From NCBI GenBank assembly GCA_031261325.1, contig JAISKH010000033.1, positions 1 through 37,658 of the forward strand: a DNA stretch of 37,658 nucleotides. The letters are read 5' to 3'. The DNA is from Oscillospiraceae bacterium (lineage in GTDB: Bacteria > Bacillota > Clostridia > Oscillospirales > Oscillospiraceae). Positions 32,517-37,658 of this stretch are shown piece after piece; position 1 is the first letter of the stretch, and the number at the start of each line of letters is the position of its first letter. Position numbers and translations under genes: made by a program. A model generated the notes under the pieces. It searched no databases, was not told where the DNA came from, and saw only the letters and a list, made by a program, of their open reading frames with translations.

Positions 32517-32685
32517 CGGACACAGATTCACGTTCGGTATCAGACCGGTGTCGGCTCTTATAAACTCCGAAGAAGCATTTTTGTTAAGGCGGGTAAGTTT
32601 TGTAAGGCGTATGCAGACGAAAGGTCACGGACGGGCAGGTTGTCGGGCGGAGAGCTTGATTGTTATCACCCGATACCTGTGTCCG
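32517..32685 (+). ncRNA. Candidate structured RNA (rod-like), identity unknown
   Basis: Nested helices pair the two ends: CGGACACAG (32517-32525) with CTGTGTCCG (32677-32685), GGTATC (32536-32541) with GATACC (32672-32677), GGTG (32547-32550) with CACC (32667-32670), GCTCT (32554-32558) with AGAGC (32651-32655), CCGA (32567-32570) with TCGG (32643-32646). The second helix shares one base with the first. A CATAAT box ends 6 bp upstream, where a TSS at 32517-32518 would fit. The overall shape, a long rod with bulges about 170 nt long, resembles 6S RNA, but I see no sequence that proves it. Confidence 0.35.
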
Positions 32686-32734
32686 CGCGGAGGTGGCTCG
32701 TGCCGCCTCCGCGCTTTGCCCCCAACGGTTTTTA
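32685..32734 (+). terminator. Very stable GC-rich hairpin after the candidate RNA
   Basis: GCGCGGAGGTGGC (32685-32697) pairs over a TCGT loop with GCCGCCTCCGCGC (32702-32714): 13 pairs with one G-U. A CTTTG and, further on, GGTTTTTAC follow. It is a likely terminator of the preceding transcript, though the U-tract is interrupted. Confidence 0.55.
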
Positions 32735-32767
32735 CATATTACAAATGTAAACATTCTGATAATTCGC

Positions 32768-32795
32768 TTGACATTGCGGTAATTTAGCGTATAAT
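32768..32795 (+). promoter_or_regulatory. Strong sigma-A promoter of rpsF-ssb-rpsR
   Basis: A perfect TTGACA (32768-32773) and a perfect TATAAT (32790-32795) are separated by 16 bp. Transcription would start near 32802 and leave a 160-nt leader. Confidence 0.8.
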
Positions 32796-32877
32796 CAATC
32801 AGTCAGGGCTGTTGTTTTGGCGGTATTCTGTTGTTGTCTGTTTTATCGGGCGACGGCGGGTGCGTATAACATCGGCT

Positions 32878-32935
32878 GACCGTTTGCCGCGACTATATTT
32901 TACGCGGCAAATCGTCCTTGCTCCCGAAAGGGGGC
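32878..32935 (+). promoter_or_regulatory. Hairpins in the rpsF leader, possible S6:S18 autoregulatory site
   Basis: TTTGCCGCG (32883-32891) pairs with CGCGGCAAA (32903-32911) over an 11-nt AU-rich loop. The stem extends outward through GAC/GTC with a C-C mismatch. A second hairpin, GCTCCC-GAAA-GGGGGC (32920-32935), sits just before the SD. S6:S18 is known to bind such leaders in other bacteria; whether this one has the required bulged motif needs covariance analysis. Confidence 0.45.
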
Positions 32936-32962
32936 CATTAGTCCAAAAGGAGGTGCAAAAAC

Positions 32963-33259
32963 ATGGCAAAAATCACAGAAAAGTACGAGCTGCTCTATAT
33001 CATTGACGCCACAAAGACCGAAGAGGAAATTGCCGCAATCGCGACAAAGTTCAAGGACTTGATTGAGGGAAGCGCAACGCTTCTCGAAGTTGAGGAGTGG
33101 GGCCGCAAAAAGCTCGCGTACCCGATTGACGACAAGCCGGACGGGTTCTATGTACTCGTTCGCTTCTCGGCTGAACCCGACTTCCCCGCCGAGCTGGATC
33201 GTGTCCTCGGTATTACCGACGGCATCATGCGCTCGCTGTTAACCGTTATCGCGGAGTAA
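32963..33259 (+). CDS. rpsF: 30S ribosomal protein S6
   Basis: Binds the 16S rRNA central domain together with S18. The 98-aa product has the family pattern KYELLYIIDATKTEEEI, LLEVEEWGRKKLAYPIDDKPDGFYVLVRFSA, and LDRVLGITDGIMRSLLTVI. The SD is AAAAGGAGGTG. It is first in the rpsF-ssb-rpsR operon, the conserved arrangement in Firmicutes. Confidence 0.97.
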   Translation: MAKITEKYELLYIIDATKTEEEIAAIATKFKDLIEGSATLLEVEEWGRKKLAYPIDDKPDGFYVLVRFSAEPDFPAELDRVLGITDGIMRSLLTVIAE

Positions 33260-33273
33260 GGGGAGAAGAACGA

Positions 33274-33777
33274 ATGAATCAAGTAGTACTGATGGGTCGC
33301 CTGACGCGCGACCCCGAGCTGAGACGCACGCAGAGCGGCACGCCCGTCGCGTCCTTCGCGCTTGCGGTTGACCGCGGCTTCGTCTCAAAGGCGACGAATG
33401 AGCGTCAGGTCGATTTTATCGACTGCGTTGCTTGGCAGGGCACGGGGGAGTTCATCTCCAAGTGGTTCACCAAGGGACAGATGATAGCCGTTAACGGTCG
33501 TCTGCAAATCCGCGACTGGAAAGACAAGGACGGCAATAACCGCCGCTCGGCGGAGGTCGTCGTCGAAAACGCGTACTTCACAGAGAGCAAGAAGAGCAGA
33601 GACGGCGCGCCCGGCGCAAGCGATTATTCAGGCTCGCGCTCGTCCTCCGGCGGCGACTATAACTCCGGCGGCGGAACGCAATCGGGCTATGCCGCGCAGT
33701 CGGGTTACACGACGCCCGTTACAGGTTCGGACTTTGCCGAGCTGGACGACGTGGACGACGGGGACCTGCCGTTTTAA
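33274..33777 (+). CDS. ssb: Single-stranded DNA-binding protein
   Basis: A 167-aa OB-fold protein (1-108: NQVVLMGRLTRDPELRRTQSGTPVASFALAVDR, VDFIDCVAWQGTGEFISKWFTKGQM, NGRLQIRDWKDKDG, ENAYF). A Gly/Ser/Tyr-rich flexible linker follows, then the acidic tip DDGDLPF, which recruits repair and replication partners. The SD is AAGGGGAGAAG. It sits 14 bp after rpsF. Confidence 0.97.
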   Translation: MNQVVLMGRLTRDPELRRTQSGTPVASFALAVDRGFVSKATNERQVDFIDCVAWQGTGEFISKWFTKGQMIAVNGRLQIRDWKDKDGNNRRSAEVVVENAYFTESKKSRDGAPGASDYSGSRSSSGGDYNSGGGTQSGYAAQSGYTTPVTGSDFAELDDVDDGDLPF

Positions 33778-33862
33778 TCTTTACCGTTCTAATCTCGCTT
33801 TTAACTTTACACTTATACCGCAAGCGTTTGCGGATACATTAACCGACAGGAGGTAATGCAAC

Positions 33863-34108
33863 TTGGCATACGAGAAAGACAATGCGCGTCCGCACGGACG
33901 GAAGCGCCGTAAGGTTTGTCAGTTCTGCGTGGACCGCGCGCAGAATATCGACTATAAGGACATCAACAAGCTCAAGCGTTTCACATCGGAGCGCGCGAAG
34001 ATTCTGCCCCGCCGCACGACCGGCGTATGCGCCCCGCATCAGCGCGAGCTGATGATAGCAATCAAGCGCGCGCGTCAAATCGCGCTGCTGCCCTACGTGA
34101 CGGACTAA
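33863..34108 (+). CDS. rpsR: 30S ribosomal protein S18 (TTG start)
   Basis: An 81-aa product, a partner of S6. VCQFCVD and [11 protein letters not shown] give a Cys-rich, zinc-binding-type S18. [23 protein letters not shown] and [11 protein letters not shown] are typical. The start is TTG at 33863, 8 bp after the ideal SD AGGAGGT; the ATG at 33855 is out of frame. A small CCGCAA-GCGT-TTGCGG hairpin lies at 33818-33833, in the 85-bp gap after ssb. Confidence 0.95.
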   Translation: MAYEKDNARPHGRKRRKVCQFCVDRAQNIDYKDINKLKRFTSERAKILPRRTTGVCAPHQRELMIAIKRARQIALLPYVTD

Positions 34109-34127
34109 CTGTACCCAATCGCGGGTT

Positions 34128-34229
34128 CTCGGGCACGGCGCGCTTGCCGCGTACCATGCCCGAGGTTCCGCGCTACAGCGCATCGGCATTGTGTAAGTGG
34201 GCGGACGACTGTCTGCCCACTTTATATTG
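34128..34229 (+). terminator. Two hairpins after rpsR, the second a terminator
   Basis: CTCGGGCA (34128-34135) pairs with TGCCCGAG (34156-34163), with GGC/GCC pairing inside. AAGTGGGCGGAC (34195-34206) pairs with GTCTGCCCACTT (34211-34222, one G-U) over GACT and is followed by TTATATT. The second is a good rho-independent terminator of the ribosomal operon. Confidence 0.8.
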
Positions 34230-34269
34230 CGCGTTGTTTATAATTATTTAGAAATAGGAGGAAACTATC

Positions 34270-35997
34270 ATGGCTCTCAATACACCTTGGCTGAAGCACT
34301 ACGGCAACGTGCCGCAGACGCTGGATTATCCCGAAGGCGGCGTGACTGACCTCGTTCTCAAAGCCGCGAAAAAATACCCTGAAAATACGGCGACGGAGTT
34401 TAACGGCTCCCACCTGAATTATAGCGGACTCGTTGCCGAGATTCGGCGCGTCGCCCGCGCGTTCCACACGGTCGGCATTAAGTCCGACGACCGCGTTGCG
34501 ATATGCCTGCCCAACACGCCGCAGGCGGTGTTCGCGTTCTACGGGCTTAACATGATTGGCGCAATCTCGGTTATGATACACCCGCAGTCCTCACCCGAGG
34601 AACTGGTGTATTGCTTAAACGAGAGCGAGTGTACCGCGGTCGTTACGCTTGATGTGTTCGAGCCGAAGTTCGCCGCGATTATGCCGCGCCTTGGCATTAA
34701 GATGCTTATACTCACCGCGATTGAGGACGGACTGAGCATGATGCGCAGCACGCTCTTCGCGCTCACGCAGGGACGCAAGTCCGCGAAAACGCCGCTGTCC
34801 GAAAGGGCTATCCGTTGGCGCGAGGTATTGCGCCGCGGCGACGCGATGAACTTCGGCGCGCCCCCGCGCCTTGACAGCACGATGAAGGAGCCGCTCCTGC
34901 CCTACGAAGCGCCGATTTACGCCGAGGAGGTCGCGACGATACTCTTCACGGGCGGCACATGCGGCAAGCCGCGCGGCGTAAAGCTGACGAACCTTGCGAT
35001 TAACGCGCTCGCCCTACAGACGGCGGCGGCGAGCGACTGTATTGTTCCCGGGCACAAGATGCTCGCGATTATGCCGATTTTCCATGGGTTCGGGCTGGGC
35101 GTGTGCATACACACCGCGCTGACCTCGGGGCTTGAGTGCGTGCTCGTCCCGCAATTTTCGGTTAAGTCGTTCGCGGAGCTGTTAAAGAAGCACCACCCCA
35201 ACTATGTCGCCGGCGTGCCGACGCTGTTCGAGGCTCTGCTGCGAATGGAAGATGCGGACAGGCTTGATTTGTCCGGGCTTGAGGGCGTTTTCTCCGGCGG
35301 CGACACGTTGCCCGCCGACCTGAAGCGTCGCGTTGACGAATTTCTTAAAAAGCACGGCTCGCACGTGCAAATCCGTGAGGGCTATGGACTTACCGAGTGC
35401 GTCACGGCGAGCTGCCTGACCCCGCGCGAGTTCCACCGCGAGGGCAGCATCGGTATCCCGTTCCCCGACACGTACTATAAAATCGTCGAGCCGGGCACAT
35501 CAGTCGAAGTCGCGACGAATAAGACGGGCGAAATTTGCGTCTCTGGACCGACTGTTATGGCGGGCTATGACGGCGACGACGGCGACACGGCGGACGTTCT
35601 GCGTCAGCACGGCGACGGACGCGTGTGGCTGCACACGGGCGACCTCGGCGCGATGGACTAAGATGGCTTCCTCTACTTCCGCGGACGCTCCAAGCGCGTC
35701 ATCATTACCTCCGGCTACAGCGTATATCCCGCGCAGGTTGAGGCGGCACTCGAGTCGCACGACGCGGTTGCGCAGGTTGCGGTCGTCGGCGTGCCCGACC
35801 CGTACCGTATGCAAAAGGTCAAGGCGTTCGTCGTGCTGAATAGCGGCGTGCAGCCCTCGGAATCCACAAAGCAGTCCCTGATTGAGCATTGCGAGCAGCG
35901 CGTTGCGAAGTTCGCCGCCCCCCGCGAGTATGAGTTTGTCGCGGATTTGCCCAAAACGGCATTGGGGAAGATTGATTATGAGACTTTAAGCAAATAA
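34270..35997 (+). pseudogene. AMP-forming acyl-CoA synthetase-like gene with one in-frame TAA
   Basis: ANL-superfamily ligase of about 575 codons, interrupted at codon 464 (TAA, 35659-35661). The N-part shows LFTGGTCGKPRGVKLTN (a variant of SGTTGxPKG), IMPIFHGFGLGV, GVPTLFEALL, GYGLTECVTASCL and WLHTGDLGAMD. The sequence continues in the same frame with DGFLYFRGRSKRVIITSGYSVYPAQ and ends with the catalytic Lys region KTALGKIDYE. Relatives have Glu (GAA) at the stop, so a single G-to-T change explains it. Downstream frame and codon use are intact, which means a recent mutation, a sequence error, or rarely readthrough. The C-terminal domain has no obvious SD for a separate start. SD AGGAGGAAA precedes 34270. 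Confidence 0.85.
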
Positions 35998-36000
35998 CAA

Positions 36001-36034
36001 AAACATCGGCGGGGTGACCCGCCGATGTTTTTCC
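36001..36034 (+). terminator. Strong rho-independent terminator
   Basis: A perfect 13-bp stem, AAACATCGGCGGG (36001-36013) with CCCGCCGATGTTT (36018-36030), loop GTGA, then TTCC. It starts 3 bp after the ligase stop codon. The presence of a clean terminator suggests the ligase gene was functional until recently. Confidence 0.9.
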
Positions 36035-36252
36035 TTATTCCCTCGTCCCGCCGAGGCGACTCTTGTTGCGCGTAACGCCGCGCTCTCTGTATTAGATTTT
36101 CTGTTGATTTTTCAATCTCAAAGGAGATTCGCTTGCCCTACGCGGGCGGCGCCCCCTTTCCAACGCGGGAAAGGGGGGAAAGCGCGCTTAAGGGGGCTGC
36201 GCCCCCTTAAGAATCCCCTGCTTCTCAACTCACTCAAGTCTCCAGTCGCTAT
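36034..36252. repeat. Interspersed palindrome-rich repeat, copy R1 (inverted relative to copy L)
   Basis: Reverse-complement counterpart of 1-216. It shares TTATTCCCTCGTCCCGCC, GTTGCGCGTAACGCCGCGC, the C-rich hairpin GGCGCCCCCTTTCC/GGAAAGGGGGG, TTAAGGGGG-ctgcg-CCCCCTTAA, and the end TCTCCAGTCGCTAT. The palindromes carry compensating differences between copies (GGGG/CCCC in L, GGGGG/CCCCC in R1), so pairing appears to be kept. No gene lies in it. Confidence 0.85.
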
Positions 36253-36623
36253 CGCAAATCATGGTACTCATTACGCGGCACAAGACTAAACTTCAAGTGC
36301 AAGCTCGCTCCGCGAAAGCCAACCGTGTTGCACCGCACATGTCCTTGCCAAGTGGCAGCTTGCAACACCATTTTACACTTACCGCCCGTAACGCCGCGCT
36401 TGGTTTGCGCCTAGCTGTGGGGGTGATTTTTAAGAGGGGGCTTGCCCCCTCTTAAATGCGCTTTCCCCCCTTTCTCGCATAAGAAAGGGAGCCCCGCGCG
36501 GGGAGCGCAAGGAGCAAGTAACAGATAATAGTTAACAGATAACAGATATGGAACGGCAGAATACGACGATAGGACGAAAGACGCAGAGTGCCCTGCGGGG
36601 GACGGGGGAATAAGGTAGTGTGA
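36253..36623. repeat. Repeat-rich non-coding region: partial copy R2 and heptamer array E
   Basis: 36253-36383 is unique-looking sequence containing a GTTGCA...TGCAAC inverted repeat (about 36327-36366). 36384-36505 is a partial repeat copy in the L orientation (CGTAACGCCGCGCTTGG, AAGAGGGGG-cttg-CCCCCTCTT, TTTCCCCCCTTTC, AAGAAAGGG). 36518-36545 is heptamer array E (GTAACAG, ATAATAG, TTAACAG, ATAACAG) with tag ATATGGAACG. 36600-36616 repeats GGGGACGGGGGAATAAGG. I see no credible ORF in this 370-bp stretch. Confidence 0.75.
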
Positions 36624-37127
36624 CTACACTAAAAAACTGTCAAGTGCTCCGCGTTGGTAGTGGAGCGCGAACGGCTCCGTGCCCTCCGCAGGGTACCCGA
36701 GCGGCAGCAGCGCGACGGGGACGATGTTCTCCGGCAGGGCGAACTCCGCGGCGAGCTTTGCCGCGTCAAACATGCCGACCCAAATGCTGCCCAGCCCGAG
36801 GTCGGCGGCTTGCAGCATCATGTGCGTCGTGGCAATCGACGCGTCAATCGAGCCGCTGTTCGAGCCGTCGGGTTGCGACCAGCACACGGACTTGTCGTAG
36901 CAAATCAGTATCGCATACGGCGCGCCGTAACGGCACGGAGAGCAGAGGTCGAGCTTTTGCAAGTCCTCCGCCGTCTCAAACACGTGGAACCGTTGCGGCT
37001 GATAGTTACAAGCCGTGGGCGCGACGCGTCCCGCTTCGAGAATCGCCGCCTTGTCGTCTGCGGAAATCGCCGTCTGCGCGAAGCTGCGCACGGAATATCT
37101 GTCCTTAATCAGTTGCGAAAATGACAT
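36624..37127 (-). CDS. Nitroreductase family protein
   Basis: A 167-aa small FMN-dependent oxidoreductase of the NfsB/FRase I-like superfamily. RYSVRSF near the N-terminus and APTACNYQPQRF form the FMN phosphate/ribityl site. IDASIATTHMMLQAADLGLGSIWVG is the core helix pair. VALLPLGYPAEG and the C-terminal R-G-A-L-D-S-F end are typical of the short clostridial form. The substrate is unknown. SD GGAGGTTAC precedes the ATG at 37127. It lies 32 bp after the flavodoxin gene, probably in one transcript. Confidence 0.9.
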   Translation of the reverse strand: MSFSQLIKDRYSVRSFAQTAISADDKAAILEAGRVAPTACNYQPQRFHVFETAEDLQKLDLCSPCRYGAPYAILICYDKSVCWSQPDGSNSGSIDASIATTHMMLQAADLGLGSIWVGMFDAAKLAAEFALPENIVPVALLPLGYPAEGTEPFALHYQRGALDSFLV

Positions 37128-37159
37128 GATGTAACCTCCGAATGTTTATTTGCCGACCA

Positions 37160-37546
37160 CTATTTGCCGACGACTTCAAGCCACGCGAGAACAGCCGCCT
37201 TTGCGGAATCAAGCTCCACGCCCTTGACGGCGAAGCTCGTGAGAATCGTTGAATTGGGGCAGAGCTTCGCGATGTCGGACGCGGTATTCTGCTCGCCACC
37301 CATGCCGTGCGTGCAGAACGGGACGACCTTCTTGCCTGACAGGTCGTGCGACGCGAGGAAATCCTTGACGGGCTGTGACGCGCCCGCCGCGTGGTTCGGC
37401 GTGCCGACGAACACGGTGTCAAACTCCGCGAGGTCAACCGTATCGGCGACTGTCGCGAGTGTGCCGCCGACCTCGCTCTGAATCAGCTTTGCGAGCTTTT
37501 CCGTGCTGCCTGACTGCGAATAGTAGACAATTAAAATTTTGCTCAT
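37160..37546 (-). CDS. Flavodoxin
   Basis: A 128-aa FMN-binding electron carrier. The phosphate loop is YSQSGSTEKLAKLI (residues 9-22), followed by FDTVFVGTPNHAAGASQPVKDFL and VVPFCTHGMGGEQNT, where flavodoxins stack on the isoalloxazine. SD TAGGAGGAAAC is upstream of the ATG. Together with the nitroreductase it forms a two-gene flavoprotein unit, and it could exchange electrons with it or with the ferredoxin-linked enzymes (inference). Confidence 0.9.
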   Translation of the reverse strand: MSKILIVYYSQSGSTEKLAKLIQSEVGGTLATVADTVDLAEFDTVFVGTPNHAAGASQPVKDFLASHDLSGKKVVPFCTHGMGGEQNTASDIAKLCPNSTILTSFAVKGVELDSAKAAVLAWLEVVGK

Positions 37547-37594
37547 GATGTTTCCTCCTATTTAATGTTTATATAACCAATGAGTATTGTGGAT

Positions 37595-37623
37595 ATATTA
37601 CCATATCGCGGGCGCGAATGCAA
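37595..37623 (-). promoter_or_regulatory. Candidate promoter of the flavodoxin-nitroreductase unit
   Basis: On the - strand, TTGCAT (37623-37618) and TAATAT (37600-37595) lie 17 bp apart, in an AT-rich block upstream of the flavodoxin start. Confidence 0.5.
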
Positions 37624-37658
37624 TTGTTTTTATGACGTTTTGCCGTATTTTGCGGTTA

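Noticed and set aside
32517-32685. tmRNA, RNase P RNA or SRP RNA in the bofA-rpsF gap
   Set aside because: None of their conserved core sequences is present. Only a generic structured-RNA call is kept.
32548-32787. 79-codon ORF inside the candidate RNA/promoter region
   Set aside because: No SD, biased composition, and it runs through the stable hairpin and the rpsF promoter.
35659-35661. Programmed stop recoding (pyrrolysine or selenocysteine) in the ligase
   Set aside because: The codon is TAA, not TAG or TGA. TAA ends other genes here, and no recoding element is visible.

Overview
The window (about 38 kb, GC-rich, almost all genes on the + strand) looks like chromosome of an anaerobic, probably endospore-forming member of the Clostridia, most likely near the Oscillospirales/Ruminococcaceae. 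The reasons are the gene orders miaB-mutL-miaA-hfq, sepF-divIVA-ileS-lspA-rluD and rpsF-ssb-rpsR, a BofA-type sporulation protein, a ferredoxin-dependent 2-oxoacid oxidoreductase, ECF-type Co/Ni uptake, SD-led genes with frequent TTG and GTG starts, and no aerobic respiratory genes. This taxonomic call is inference from gene content and order. I saw no tRNA, rRNA, CRISPR array, transposase or prophage.

Layout. 1-216: interspersed repeat. 219-8102: RNA modification, repair and regulation (miaB on the - strand; then an alanine-racemase homologue that has lost its PLP lysine, mutL, miaA, hfq, a HlyD-like membrane protein and a YggS-type PLP protein). 8176-14443: cell division and envelope (sepF, a short DivIVA-SepF chimera made by a tandem duplication, full-length divIVA, ileS, lspA with a long charged tail, an RluD-type pseudouridine synthase). 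14460-17405: a PMT-family glycosyltransferase, rpiB and two very small membrane proteins. 17407-22815: a nickel/cobalt operon with its own promoter and a structured leader (cbiM-cbiQ-cbiO-larB-GNAT-larC), coupling metal uptake to nickel-pincer nucleotide synthesis. 22846-32022: a small membrane protein, a P-loop ATPase, a four-subunit 2-ketoisovalerate-type ferredoxin oxidoreductase, a small lipoprotein, branched-chain aminotransferase, a LeuA-like synthase and a TIM-barrel/acyl-CoA ligase fusion. 32116-34108: bofA (- strand), a possible structured RNA, and rpsF-ssb-rpsR. 34270-35997: an AMP-forming ligase interrupted by one in-frame TAA. 36001-36620: terminator plus repeat-rich DNA with no gene. 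36624-37546 (- strand): a nitroreductase and a flavodoxin.

How the genes may work together. The oxidoreductase, IlvE, LeuA-like enzyme and acyl-CoA ligase all act on branched 2-oxoacids or acyl-CoAs. They could interconvert branched-chain fatty acids, acyl-CoAs, 2-oxoacids and amino acids (inference). The cbi-lar block imports Ni2+ and builds the nickel cofactor, but larE and the apo-racemase larA are not in the window.

Most unusual points: (1) the pseudo-alanine-racemase; (2) the sepF-divIVA duplication that created a new chimeric ORF; (3) six arrays of degenerate heptamers, five of which start at or next to a stop codon and nearly all of which end in a GGACG-like tag; (4) a roughly 220-bp palindrome-rich repeat at both ends of the window in inverted orientation; (5) a candidate structured RNA between bofA and rpsF; (6) the ligase with a single nonsense codon.
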